Assembly (NCBI RefSeq): GCF_000744785.1
Contig: NZ_JQMO01000003.1
Location: 806,001-870,000 of the forward strand
DNA: 64,000 nt
Reading direction: 5' to 3'
Source of the DNA: Kitasatospora azatica KCTC 9699
Lineage (GTDB): Bacteria > Actinomycetota > Actinomycetes > Streptomycetales > Streptomycetaceae
Under the pieces are notes generated by a model. It did no database searches. It was not told the DNA's origin and saw only the letters and a program-made list of their open reading frames with translations. How positions within the stretch are numbered: position 1 is the first letter of the stretch; the number at the start of each line of letters is the position of its first letter. The position numbers were made by a program, and so were the translations under genes. Positions 8,514-17,276 of the stretch are shown here, one piece after another.

Positions 8514-9299
8514 ATGGCACAGCCCACGCCTGCCGAGTCCGGCTCCGGCGGCGCCCAGGTGAAGTCCGCGGTCCGCACGGTCGAGCTGCTGGAGTACTTC
8601 GCGAGCCACCCGGGGATGCACAGCCTGGCCGAGGTTCACGAACAGGTCGGCTACCCCAAGAGCAGCCTCTACATGCTGCTGCGCACCCTGGTCGAGCTGG
8701 GCTGGGTGGAGACCGACGCGACCGGCACCAGGTACGGCATCGGCGTGCGGGCACTCCTGGTCGGCACCTCCTACATCGACGGCGACGAGGTGGTCTCGGC
8801 CTCCCGCCCAGTGCTGGACAAGCTGGCCGCCGAGACCACCGAGACGGTCCACCTGGCCCGCCTCGACGGTCTGGACGTGGTCTACCTGGCCACCCGCGAA
8901 TCGCAGCACTACCTGCGGCCCTTCGCCCGGGTGGGTCGCCGGCTGCCCGCGCACACCACCTCGCACGGCAAGGCGCTGCTGGCCACCTACTCCGACGAGC
9001 AGGTGCGCGCGATGCTGCCGGCCGAGCTGGCCTCGCTCACCGAGAACACGATCACCGACCCGGCCGTGCTGATCGAGGAACTGCACCAGGTCCGCGAGCG
9101 CGGGTTCGCGATCGACAACGAGGAGAACACCCTCGGCCTGCGCTGCTTCGGCATCGCGATCCCGTACCGCACACCCGCCCGGGACGCGATCAGCGTCTCG
9201 GTCCCGGTCGCCCGGCTCACCCCCGGCCGGGAGCAGCTGATCCGCGAGGCGCTGCTGGAGGCCCGCAACCGGTTGCTCATGACGGTCCGTCACCTCTGA
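8514..9299 (+). CDS. IclR-family transcriptional regulator
   Basis: 261-residue IclR protein. N-terminal winged HTH (VKSAVRTVELLEYFASHPGM, then VHEQVGYPKSSLYMLLRTL, about residues 16-65) and C-terminal effector-binding domain with RPVLDKLAAET, LPAHTTSHGKALLA and GFAIDNEENTLGLRCFGI. ATG at 8514 is preceded by AAGGGGGG; an upstream in-frame start at 8331 would add an implausible tail. Close to the glucarate genes, whose divergent promoters carry paired TTCATNNATGTG sites, so it is the best candidate regulator of that pathway (inference). Confidence 0.9.
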   Translation: MAQPTPAESGSGGAQVKSAVRTVELLEYFASHPGMHSLAEVHEQVGYPKSSLYMLLRTLVELGWVETDATGTRYGIGVRALLVGTSYIDGDEVVSASRPVLDKLAAETTETVHLARLDGLDVVYLATRESQHYLRPFARVGRRLPAHTTSHGKALLATYSDEQVRAMLPAELASLTENTITDPAVLIEELHQVRERGFAIDNEENTLGLRCFGIAIPYRTPARDAISVSVPVARLTPGREQLIREALLEARNRLLMTVRHL

Positions 9300-9377
9300 G
9301 CCCCAGCCCTCTCCGATCACAGCGATCTCCGAGCCCGGCCAGCCGGGCCGGCCGTCCACCGAGCCCGGCGACCACGG

Positions 9378-9914
9378 TCAGGTTGGCCACACCCCGGCCT
9401 GCGGGTACCCGGCCCTCGGCCTCGGGGCTGGCCGGCCCACCGCCACCCGGCGCAGCGCTGCCTCGACCGCCGACTCGACCAGGTAGTCCACTACTTCGGG
9501 CTGCGCAATGCACGGCGCCCACGGAAGCCGGTCGCCGTAGGCATTGCGCACGCAACTGCCCGGATGCTCGGACCCGAGCCGCGAGTTGTGCGCCAGGACC
9601 ACCCAGGAGTGCACCTCGAGACCTGCCTCGACCAGCGCGGCGGCGGCCGTACCGAAGGGATCGGGCTCGGCCATCCAGCCCTGCGGGTAGGGACGCAGCT
9701 GCCGCGCCGACCAACGCCGCCGGTCCACCGGGTAGTAGACGGCGCTGTGTTCGGCGGTGACGATCCGGTCCTGCGGATGACGGGGCGTCAGTGCGCGGGT
9801 GCTGTGGTAGGCGGCGGCCAGCGTGACACCTCGGACGCCGAGATCGGCGATCCGAGCCGGCGCCGCGGGATCGCCGAGCACGTCCCACGGGTAGAGGTAG
9901 GCAGCGGTACGCAT
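9378..9914 (-). CDS. Truncated hypothetical protein (N-terminal part of a TIM-barrel-like protein)
   Basis: 178 residues from ATG 9914 with CAGGAG upstream. The start MRTAAYLYPWDVLGDPAAP, AAAYHSTRALTPRHP and later HSWVVLAHNSRLG resemble the N-terminal part of larger hypothetical actinobacterial proteins that look like glycosidase-type barrels. After about residue 150 (EVVDYLVESAVEAALRR) the sequence becomes a Pro/Arg-rich tail and stops, so the C-terminal portion appears lost. It is downstream of the dehydratase gene in the same direction (20-base gap), consistent with former operon membership. Function unknown. Confidence 0.55.
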   Translation of the reverse strand: MRTAAYLYPWDVLGDPAAPARIADLGVRGVTLAAAYHSTRALTPRHPQDRIVTAEHSAVYYPVDRRRWSARQLRPYPQGWMAEPDPFGTAAAALVEAGLEVHSWVVLAHNSRLGSEHPGSCVRNAYGDRLPWAPCIAQPEVVDYLVESAVEAALRRVAVGRPAPRPRAGYPQAGVWPT

Positions 9915-9934
9915 GGTCGCGACTCCTGCCCGGA

Positions 9935-10858
9935 TCAGATCAGGGTCCGGCCGTGGTCGATGAGTTCGGCCAGCCGCTTCAGATGCTCCGGGGCCGGTTC
10001 GCTCAGCGGTGGCCGGACCGTGCCTACGTCCAGCCCTTGCAGCCGCACCCCCGCCTTGACCAGCGAGACGGCGTACCCACGGCCCAGCCGGCGCAGCTCC
10101 ACCAGTGGGCGGTAGAAGCCGTCGATCAGGCGGTTGACGGTCTCGTCCGCTCCGCTGCCGAGCGCCCGGTGGAAGGCCAGCGCGAGATCCGGCGCGAAGC
10201 AGAACACCGCCGAGGAGTACCGGCTGATCCCGATGCTGCGGTAGGCCGGCCCGGTCAGTTCGGCGGTCGGCAGGCCGTTGAAGTAGAGGAACGGACGTTC
10301 CGGCACCTCGGTGCGCACCGCGCTGACGATCCGCTGCATCAGCTCGAGGTCGCCGACCCCGTCCTTGAGACCGATCACCGCGGGGATGCCGGTGAGCTCG
10401 ACCACCGAGGCGGGGGTCAGCACCGCGTTGTCGCGCTGGTAGACGATCAGTTCCAGCGAGCTGGCCTCGACAAGTGCGCGGTAGTGCCGCAGCAGCCCGT
10501 CCTGGTCGGGCTTGACCAGGTACGGCGGCATGGCCAACAGGCCGTCCGCGCCGGCACGTTCGGCGCGTTCGGCGAAGCGGGCGGCGAGCGCGGTGCCGTG
10601 GCCCACCCCGGCGACCACCGGGACCTGCCCGGCGGCCTCGGCGACAGCGGCCCGCACCACCTCCTCGTACTCGTCCAGGTCGAGCGCGTGGTACTCGCCG
10701 GTGCCACAGGCCGCGAAGACGGCGCCCGCACCGGCCGCGACGCCCTGGCGGACATGGACCCGGAAGGTGGGCGTGTCGAGCCCGCCGTCCGGTGCGAAGG
10801 CGGTGACGGGGAAGAAGAGCAGTCCGTCGAGGCGGTCGGCGAGGGAACGTTCGGGCAT
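9935..10858 (-). CDS. 5-dehydro-4-deoxyglucarate dehydratase (DHDPS family)
   Basis: 307-residue member of the dihydrodipicolinate synthase/N-acetylneuraminate lyase family. It contains the GTGEYHAL loop, the active-site Tyr in LIVYQRDN and the Schiff-base lysine in VIGLKDGVGD. The YQRDN and the RPFLYFNGLPTAEL blocks are those of 5-dehydro-4-deoxyglucarate dehydratases, which convert that acid to 2-oxoglutarate semialdehyde with loss of CO2 and water. ATG at 10858 has GAGGAAG upstream. Transcribed divergently from the uronate dehydrogenase and glucarate dehydratase genes, so the three encode consecutive steps of the oxidative uronate pathway. Confidence 0.9.
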   Translation of the reverse strand: MPERSLADRLDGLLFFPVTAFAPDGGLDTPTFRVHVRQGVAAGAGAVFAACGTGEYHALDLDEYEEVVRAAVAEAAGQVPVVAGVGHGTALAARFAERAERAGADGLLAMPPYLVKPDQDGLLRHYRALVEASSLELIVYQRDNAVLTPASVVELTGIPAVIGLKDGVGDLELMQRIVSAVRTEVPERPFLYFNGLPTAELTGPAYRSIGISRYSSAVFCFAPDLALAFHRALGSGADETVNRLIDGFYRPLVELRRLGRGYAVSLVKAGVRLQGLDVGTVRPPLSEPAPEHLKRLAELIDHGRTLI

Positions 10859-10880
10859 GGCTTCCTCACTTGATCGATAT

Positions 10881-10933
10881 ACACATACATGAACACGACC
10901 TTGACCGTATGGGTGCCACCGAGTTCCGGTCAA
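10881..10933 (-). promoter_or_regulatory. Promoter and operator-like site for the dehydratase gene
   Basis: Reading the minus strand: TTGACC (10933-10928), 18 bases, TACGGT (10909-10904), then TTCATGTATGTGT (10893-10881) just downstream of the expected start point. The same element (TTCATACATGTG) occupies the equivalent place of the opposing promoter, which suggests one repressor controls both. Confidence 0.6.
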
Positions 10934-10983
10934 GACTCCGCTCCGGGGCAGCTCAGTCGCTATCTGAAGGGGAGTTGCGATCC

Positions 10984-11038
10984 TTGACAGCACCCGGTCG
11001 CACTCATAGCGTGCCGAGCATAGATTCATACATGTGAA
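10984..11038 (+). promoter_or_regulatory. Promoter and operator-like site for udh-gudD
   Basis: TTGACA (10984-10989), 17 bases, TAGCGT (11007-11012) is a near-consensus vegetative promoter. TTCATACATGTGAA (11025-11038), an imperfect palindrome, lies just downstream of the predicted start point, the classical place for a repressor block. Confidence 0.65.
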
Positions 11039-11056
11039 CCAGGAGAGGGAGTCGCC

Positions 11057-11857
11057 TTGACCGAGCCCCGCACCGTCCTGCTCACCGGCGCCGCCGGCGG
11101 CGTCGGCACCATCCTGCGCACCGAACTGCCCAGCTACGGCTACCGCCTGCGCAACTTCGACCGCGCGCCGGTGCCCGGCGATCCCGAGGCGATCACCGCC
11201 GACCTGCTGGACTCCGAGGCCCTGGCCGCCGCGATGGCGGGCGTCGACGCCGTGGTACACCTGGCCGGGATCCCGCTGGAGGCGGAGTTCGCCGACCTGC
11301 TCGCCGCCAACATCGACGGGACCTACCGCGTCTACGAGGCGGCCCGGGCAGCCGGCGTCCGACGAGTCGTCTACGCCAGCAGCAACCACGCCGTGGGCTT
11401 CACCGAGCGCCCCGAACCGGGCGAACTCGTACCGGTGGAGACCGAGTTGCGGCCCGACACCTACTACGGTCTGTCCAAGTGCTTCGGCGAGAACCTGGCC
11501 TCGCTGTACGCCGACCGGCACGGCATCGACACCGTCTCGATCCGGATCGGCTCCTGCTTCGAGCACCCGGAGACGGTCCGGCAGCTGGCCACCTGGCTCA
11601 GCCCCGGCGACTGCGGCCGCCTGGTGCACGCCGCGCTGAGCGCCCCGGTCAGCGGCCACCGAGTGGTCTACGGCATCTCCGCCAACACCCGCGCCTGGTG
11701 GGACCTGGCCCCGGCCCGGGCGCTCGGCTACCAGCCGCAGGACGATGCCGAGGTGTTCGCCGCCAAGCTGATCGCCGAGTACGGCGAACTCTCCGAGGAC
11801 GACGTGGAGTTCCGCTACATCGGTGGCGACTTCACCCGGATGGAGCCGCCCAAGTGA
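11057..11857 (+). CDS. udh: Uronate dehydrogenase (NAD-dependent, SDR fold)
   Basis: 266-residue extended-type short-chain dehydrogenase. The Rossmann motif TGAAGGVGT is at residues 10-18, the VVHLAGIP block follows, and the catalytic YYGLSK (Tyr-x-x-x-Lys) is near residue 136. Family members oxidise galacturonate or glucuronate to the corresponding aldarolactone. TTG start with AGGAGAGGGAG upstream. The stop overlaps the gudD start (GTGA). Neighbouring glucarate dehydratase and the divergent 5-dehydro-4-deoxyglucarate dehydratase make uronate dehydrogenase much more likely than a sugar-nucleotide epimerase. Confidence 0.88.
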   Translation: MTEPRTVLLTGAAGGVGTILRTELPSYGYRLRNFDRAPVPGDPEAITADLLDSEALAAAMAGVDAVVHLAGIPLEAEFADLLAANIDGTYRVYEAARAAGVRRVVYASSNHAVGFTERPEPGELVPVETELRPDTYYGLSKCFGENLASLYADRHGIDTVSIRIGSCFEHPETVRQLATWLSPGDCGRLVHAALSAPVSGHRVVYGISANTRAWWDLAPARALGYQPQDDAEVFAAKLIAEYGELSEDDVEFRYIGGDFTRMEPPK

Positions 11858-13134
11858 CGTCCTCCCCCACCATCGCCGCAGTCCGGCTGACCCCGGTGCT
11901 GGTCGCCGATCCCCCGCTGCTCAACACCCAGGGCGTGCACCAGCCGCAGACCCCTCGGCTGGTGATCGAGGTCGAAACCACCGGCGGGGTGGTGGGACTG
12001 GGCGAGACCTACGGCGACGGACACTGTCTCGCGCTCGCCGCACGACTGGCCGAGGCCCTGAAGGGTCACCCGGTGGCGAACGTCAATCTGCTGCTGCGCA
12101 TCGCCGAGAGCCTCGCCGCGTCGGACGGCGGCGACCTCGACGAGTCGGTCAGCGCCGGCGGCCTGCGGGGCGCGCAGAGCCTGCACAAGCTCGTTCGCTC
12201 GGTGGTCTCCGGCTTCGAGGTCGCCTGCCTGGACGCCTTGGGCAGGACCCTCGGCCTACCGGTGCACGTCCTGCTCGGCGGCAAGGTCCGCGACCAAGTC
12301 CCCTACGCGGCCTATCTGTTCTACAAGTGGGACCGGCACCCGGGCGGCCCCGTGGACCACTGGGGCGCGGCGCTGGACCCGGCCGGGCTGGTCGCGCAGG
12401 CCCGGCGGATGGTGGAGCTGCACGGCTTCGACTCCTTCAAGCTCAAGGGCGGGGTCTTCCCGCCCGAGCAGGAGGTGGCCGCGATCCGCGCGCTCGCCGA
12501 GGCCTTCCCCGGCCGACCGCTACGGCTGGATCCGAACGGCGCCTGGTCGGTCCCGACCGCCCTTCGAGTGGCCGAGCAACTCTCCGATGTGCTCGAGTAC
12601 TTGGAGGACCCGACGGCCGGCACTGCGGCGATGGCCGAGCTGGCCGCCCGCAGTCCACTGCCGTTGGCCACCAACATGTGCGTGACCGGCTTCGAGGAGG
12701 TTCGCGAGGCGTTCACGGCCGGCGCGGTGCAGGTGGTGCTCTCCGACCACCACTACTGGGGCGGGCTGCGGGCCACCCAGCAACTGGCCGCCGTCTGCCG
12801 CACCTTCGGAGTGGGCCTGTCCATGCACTCCAACACCCATCTGGGCATCAGCCTAGCCGCGATGACCCAGGTCGCGGCCACCCTGCCCAACCTCGACCAC
12901 CCCTGCGACAGCCACTACCCGTGGCTCACCGAGGATGTGATCACCAGTCAGCATCGGTTCCACAGCGGCTCCTTGACCGTCACCGACACCCCCGGCCTCG
13001 GCGTCGAGCTGGACCGAACGGCGCTGGAACGGCTGCACCGGCGCTGGACCGAGGACGACGGCACGCTGCGCGAACGGGACGACACGGCGGCCATCCGCCG
13101 CGCCGTCCCGGGCTGGACCAGCTCCACCTGGTGA
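11854..13134 (+). CDS. gudD: Glucarate dehydratase (enolase superfamily)
   Basis: 426-residue enolase-superfamily dehydratase converting D-glucarate to 5-dehydro-4-deoxyglucarate. The catalytic KxK is FKLKGG (near residue 196), metal ligands are the Asp of RLDPNGAW, the Glu of LEDPTAG and the Asn of LATNMCVT, and the general base His is in SMHSNTHLGIS. GTG start coupled to the udh stop (GTGA). All active-site residues are intact, so the pathway enzymes look functional although surrounding genes have decayed. Confidence 0.93.
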   Translation: MTSSPTIAAVRLTPVLVADPPLLNTQGVHQPQTPRLVIEVETTGGVVGLGETYGDGHCLALAARLAEALKGHPVANVNLLLRIAESLAASDGGDLDESVSAGGLRGAQSLHKLVRSVVSGFEVACLDALGRTLGLPVHVLLGGKVRDQVPYAAYLFYKWDRHPGGPVDHWGAALDPAGLVAQARRMVELHGFDSFKLKGGVFPPEQEVAAIRALAEAFPGRPLRLDPNGAWSVPTALRVAEQLSDVLEYLEDPTAGTAAMAELAARSPLPLATNMCVTGFEEVREAFTAGAVQVVLSDHHYWGGLRATQQLAAVCRTFGVGLSMHSNTHLGISLAAMTQVAATLPNLDHPCDSHYPWLTEDVITSQHRFHSGSLTVTDTPGLGVELDRTALERLHRRWTEDDGTLRERDDTAAIRRAVPGWTSSTW

Positions 13135-13231
13135 ACCGCCCTGAAAGCCAGCCAGTCAAGTACTTGAACAGCCCGCGCCGCCCCCAACCGGGCAGCTGCA
13201 CCGCATAGTGCACCCGCTGCTGCTTCTCGTC

Positions 13232-13600
13232 CTAGACGCCGGGCGAGCCGATCACCGCGTGCACCACCTGGGCGGCGCGAGCCCGGCCGATGTCCACCCC
13301 GAGCACGTGGCCGGCCGTCGGGTCGGGCGCGTAGAGCACCGCGACCCGCCCGCGCTCGGGCGCCAGCAGCCCGGCCTCGCGGACCAGCCCGGCCTGCTCC
13401 AGGATCGCCGGCGCAGCCCACACCGCCGGCTTGGACAGGCCGGTGTCCCGCGCGAGTTGGGCACGCGAGACCGGATCGTCGGTACGCAGCCGTTCCAGTA
13501 GCAGCCACTCGTTGTTGCTGCGCATCCGCTGCCTGCTCCAGGGCTGCACCGCACCCGGCCCGCCCTCCGGACCGGGAACCGTCGCCGGGCGGGAGTCCAT
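13232..13600 (-). pseudogene. ROK-family regulator fragment
   Basis: From ATG 13600 (GAGGTACGG upstream) the product has an N-terminal winged HTH, NNEWLLLERLRTDDPVSRAQ followed by LARDTGLSKPAVW, and the first strand of a ROK sugar-kinase-like domain (HVLGVDIGRA). It then ends after about 120 residues, whereas ROK repressors have about 380-400. The rest of the ROK domain is missing from the sequence before gudD. A xylFGH-type importer lies 2.3 kb away, and such importers are often ROK-controlled, so this may be the wreck of its regulator (inference). Confidence 0.7.
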
Positions 13601-13724
13601 CCGTACCTCGGGGCCGTCACCATTCCTGTGCCACCGCCGCTCTATGGGCCGCCCACCCACCGGCGATCATCGCCCGCTTGGATAGGCTGGCCGCCGGAAG
13701 CGACAACGGGAGGGGGTCGGCGCC

Positions 13725-14600
13725 ATGAGCGGTGCGGACGGGACGGGGATCTTCGCCACGGTCGACGAGGTCGCCACGCGCCTCGCCGAGGTCGGCTACC
13801 TGGCATCGACGGCGGTGGCCACCACCGTCTTCCTGGCCGACCGGCTCGGCAAGCCGCTGCTGGTCGAGGGCCCTGCCGGAGTCGGCAAGACCGAGCTGGC
13901 CAAGGCGGTGGCCGCGGTCGCCGGCGCCCGGCTGATCCGGCTGCAGTGCTACGAGGGCGTGGACGAGTCCCGGGCTCTGTACGAGTGGAACCACGCCAAG
14001 CAGCTGCTGCGGATCACCGCCGGCCGCGAGGAGAGCTGGGACGAGGCCCGCAGCGACATCTTCAGCGAGGAGTTCCTGCTGCCCCGCCCGCTGCTCACCG
14101 CGATCCGCGGCAACCAGCCGACCGTGCTGCTGGTCGACGAGACCGACAAGGCCGACGTCGAGGTCGAGGGGCTGCTGCTCGAGGTGCTCAGCGACTTCCA
14201 GGTGACGGTGCCCGAGCTCGGCACCATCACCGCCGAGCGCCGTCCCTTCGTGGTGCTGACCTCCAACGCCACCCGGGAGCTCTCCGAGGCCCTGCGCCGG
14301 CGCTGCCTGTTCCTCCATCTGGACTTCCCCGACGCCGAGTTGGAGCAGCGGATCGTCCGGCTCAAGGTGCCGGGCCTGGATCGGGCGCTGGCCGAGTCGG
14401 TGGTCAAGGTGGTCGGCGCGCTGCGGGCAATGGAGCTGCGCAAGCTGCCCTCGGTGGCGGAGACCATCGACTGGGCCCGCACCCTGCTGGCGCTCGGCGC
14501 CGACACGCTGGACGAGGCCGTGGTGCGCGACAGCCTCGGGGTGATCCTCAAGCACCAGGAGGACATCCGCCGGGCGGCCGAAGAGCTGACCCTGTCGTGA
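13725..14600 (+). CDS. MoxR-family AAA+ ATPase
   Basis: 291-residue AAA+ ATPase. Walker A GPAGVGKTEL near residue 48, Walker B VLLVDETDKAD near residue 130, sensor 1 VLTSNATREL and the sensor-2 arginine region in LRRRCLFLHLDFP. The DETDK variant of Walker B is typical of MoxR proteins paired with CoxE-like VWA partners. MoxR ATPases act as chaperones for metal-cofactor or complex maturation. The stop overlaps the VWA gene start (GTGA), so the two are made together. Target enzyme not evident here. Confidence 0.92.
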   Translation: MSGADGTGIFATVDEVATRLAEVGYLASTAVATTVFLADRLGKPLLVEGPAGVGKTELAKAVAAVAGARLIRLQCYEGVDESRALYEWNHAKQLLRITAGREESWDEARSDIFSEEFLLPRPLLTAIRGNQPTVLLVDETDKADVEVEGLLLEVLSDFQVTVPELGTITAERRPFVVLTSNATRELSEALRRRCLFLHLDFPDAELEQRIVRLKVPGLDRALAESVVKVVGALRAMELRKLPSVAETIDWARTLLALGADTLDEAVVRDSLGVILKHQEDIRRAAEELTLS

Positions 14601-15910
14601 CCGTGACCGGCGGAGTGCCCGAACGGCTGACCTCCTTCGTGCACGCGCTGCGCGGGCACGGGGTGCGGGTCGGCCCGGGCGAGACGCTGGACGCCGGCGC
14701 GGTGGTCGCGGTGCTCGGGCTGGAACACCGCGAGCGGCTGCGGGCCGGTCTGGCCTCCGCGCTGCTGCGCGGAGAGGGCCAACGAGCCGTCTTCGACGCC
14801 ACCTTCGACCTGTACTTCCCGCTTCGGGTCGGCGCGCCGCAGGGCGAGTCGAGCGTGGCCGAGCTGCGCGAGCGACTCGCCGAGGCGCTGGCCGCCAACG
14901 ACCGGGCCGCGCTCGCCGGTCTGGCCGCCGAGGCTGTGCAAGCGCTTGGTCAGTTCGGCAACCCACCGGGCTCGGGCGGCTGGTCGGCCGCCCAGACCCT
15001 GGACCGGCTGCGCCCGCAGACCCTGCTCGCCCGGGTGCTCGCCGGGCAGCGCCAGGGCCGCAGCGTGCCCGAGTTCACCGACCGCCTGGAGGCCGAGGAG
15101 ATCCGCCGCCGGATCGGGGCCTTCCGCGCCCAGGTCGGCACCGAGGCCCGCCGCCGGGCCGCCGAACTGAGCGGGACGGACGAGATCGCCCGCCGCGCCG
15201 TGGCACCCAGCGTCGACCGGACCGACTTCCTCTTCGCCAACCAGGCCCAACTCGCCGAACTGCGCCGCACCGTGCAGCCGCTGGCCCGCAAACTCGCCAC
15301 CCGGCTGGCCGCCCGTCGACGCCGGGCCGCGCGGGGGCAGATCGACCTGCGCCGCACCCTGCGGCGCTCGCTCTCCACCGGTGGCGTCCCGCTGCGGCCC
15401 GCCTACCGCCGGCGGCGACCGCAGCGACCGGAGCTGGTGCTGCTCTGCGACGTCTCCAGCTCGGTGGCGGGCTTCACCGACTTCACCATGCTGCTGGTCC
15501 AGGCGCTGCGCGACCAGTTCAGCAAGGTGCGGGTCTTCGCCTTCGTCAACCGCACCGACGAGGTGACCGACGGCGACCTCGCGCGGGCCACGGTGACCGG
15601 CCACCATCCGTACAGCGACTACGGCACCGCCCTCGGCGAGTTCACCGAGCGCTACCTGGAGGCGGTCACCCCGCGCACCGCGGTACTGATCCTCGGCGAC
15701 GCCCGCAACAACCGCCGCGACCCGAACCTGCCCGCGCTCAAGCTGATCGCGGACCGGGCGCGCCGGGTGTACTGGCTCAACCCGGAGCCGCCCGCGCTCT
15801 GGTCCACCGGCGACTCGGCGGCCGCCGAGTACGCCGGCGTGGTGACCATGCGTCCGTGCCGCAACGCCCGCCAACTGGGCCAGTTCATCGAGCGCCTGCT
15901 GCCCACCTGA
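14597..15910 (+). CDS. VWA domain protein (CoxE-like), MoxR partner
   Basis: 437-residue cytoplasmic protein. The N-terminal two thirds are helical and Arg/Ala-rich; the C-terminal third is a von Willebrand A domain with the metal-binding MIDAS motif DVSSSV (about residue 282), the Thr in SDYGTALGEF and a late LGDARNN. This is the CoxE-like organisation found next to MoxR ATPases. GTG start overlapping the ATPase stop. No carbon-monoxide dehydrogenase or other molybdo-enzyme genes are close by, so the client is unknown. Confidence 0.88.
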   Translation: MTVTGGVPERLTSFVHALRGHGVRVGPGETLDAGAVVAVLGLEHRERLRAGLASALLRGEGQRAVFDATFDLYFPLRVGAPQGESSVAELRERLAEALAANDRAALAGLAAEAVQALGQFGNPPGSGGWSAAQTLDRLRPQTLLARVLAGQRQGRSVPEFTDRLEAEEIRRRIGAFRAQVGTEARRRAAELSGTDEIARRAVAPSVDRTDFLFANQAQLAELRRTVQPLARKLATRLAARRRRAARGQIDLRRTLRRSLSTGGVPLRPAYRRRRPQRPELVLLCDVSSSVAGFTDFTMLLVQALRDQFSKVRVFAFVNRTDEVTDGDLARATVTGHHPYSDYGTALGEFTERYLEAVTPRTAVLILGDARNNRRDPNLPALKLIADRARRVYWLNPEPPALWSTGDSAAAEYAGVVTMRPCRNARQLGQFIERLLPT

Positions 15911-15926
15911 CCGCCGCTCCGGATCC

Positions 15927-17276
15927 CTAGGCGCGACCTGCGGCCTTCTGGGTGCGGCGGGCCAGCGAGTCGATCACCACGGCGGCCAGCAGCACCGCGC
16001 CGGTGATCATGAACTGGATGGCGTTGCTCAGGCCCTGGATGTTCATGCCGGACTGGATCGAGCCGATCACCAGGGCACCGAGCAGCGCCGACCAGGTCGA
16101 GCCGCGACCGCCGAAGAGGCTGGTGCCACCGATGACGGCCGCCGCGATCGCGTTCATCAGCAGGTTGCCGCCGCCGGAGGTCTGGCTGGCCGACTGGATC
16201 TGCGCGGCCAGGAAGAGCCCGCCGATCGCCGCCATGGTGGAACAGATCATGAAGACCGTCATCCGGATCCACGGCACGCTGACACCGGCACGCCGGGCGC
16301 CCTCGATGTTGCCGCCGACCGCGAAGATCTTGCGACCGTAGCCGGTCCGGCGCAGCACGAAGTCCAGCACCACGATGAAGATCAGGAAGACCAGCAGGGC
16401 CAGCGGCAGCCCCTTGTACTGGTTGAGCGTGTAGGCCGCGAGATAGGCGATGATCGCCAGCAACACGGTGCGCAGCGCGATGTCGCTGATCGGGCGGAAC
16501 GGCACCCCGGCGGCCCGTCGCCGCCTGGCGTCCACCAGCGCGGCGCCCAGGAAGAGCGCGACACCTGCGGTGGCGAGCCCGTAGGCGGCGCCCTGCTGGC
16601 CGTAGATGGTGCTGTAGAGGCGGGAGACGATGTCCTTGCCGCTCAGGTTGACCGTGCCGCTGGCGCCCAGGACCTGCAGCATCAGGCCGTTCCAGCCCAG
16701 GTTGCCGGCCAGGGTGACGACGAAGGCCGGCACCCCGACCCGGGCGAAGAAGAAGCCCTGGATCAGACCGACGACCGCCCCGCTGACGACGGCGGAGAGC
16801 AGCGCGACCCACTGGTTGACCCCGTGGGTCACCTCCAGCACCGCGTAGATCGCCGCGCAGAGGCCGCTGACCGAGCCGACCGAGAGGTCGATCTCGCCGA
16901 GCAGCAGCACGAACACCACGCCGATCGCGATCAGCCCGGTGCCGACGATCTGCTGCGACAGGTTGGACAGGTTCTGCGCGGACAGGAAGCTGCTGTTCAG
17001 GCTGCCGAAGACGGCCCAGATCACGATCAGCGCCAGCACCACCGGCACCGAGCCGAGCTCGCCGCTGCTGAGCCGACGCTTGAACTCGCCGAGGTAGCCC
17101 TTGACGCCCTCCTGCCGGACGATCAGGCGCGGGTCGACGGCGGGGGTCGCCTCGGCCGCCACCGGCACCGGCGCGTTGACCCCGCCGGTGGGCATGGTGT
17201 CCTCGGGCAGGTGATGGCGCTCCGAGCCGTCCTCGAACCGGCCTTCCTGGCGCGGGGTGTTGGGGTCGTCGGTCAC
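15927..17276 (-). CDS. xylH: Sugar ABC transporter permease, xylose type
   Basis: 449-residue inner-membrane permease of the BPD_transp_2 class with about ten hydrophobic helices. After a 60-residue polar N-terminal tail it shows the family blocks LLLGEIDLSVGSVSGL, FVVTLAGNL, FAVGGNIEGARRAGVSV and AAAVIGGTSLFGGRGS. The long internal hydrophilic insert ADARRRRAAGVPFRP-like region is a feature of XylH permeases. GTG start overlaps the stop of the ATPase gene (GTGA); last gene of the three-gene importer operon. Confidence 0.88.
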   Translation of the reverse strand: MTDDPNTPRQEGRFEDGSERHHLPEDTMPTGGVNAPVPVAAEATPAVDPRLIVRQEGVKGYLGEFKRRLSSGELGSVPVVLALIVIWAVFGSLNSSFLSAQNLSNLSQQIVGTGLIAIGVVFVLLLGEIDLSVGSVSGLCAAIYAVLEVTHGVNQWVALLSAVVSGAVVGLIQGFFFARVGVPAFVVTLAGNLGWNGLMLQVLGASGTVNLSGKDIVSRLYSTIYGQQGAAYGLATAGVALFLGAALVDARRRRAAGVPFRPISDIALRTVLLAIIAYLAAYTLNQYKGLPLALLVFLIFIVVLDFVLRRTGYGRKIFAVGGNIEGARRAGVSVPWIRMTVFMICSTMAAIGGLFLAAQIQSASQTSGGGNLLMNAIAAAVIGGTSLFGGRGSTWSALLGALVIGSIQSGMNIQGLSNAIQFMITGAVLLAAVVIDSLARRTQKAAGRA

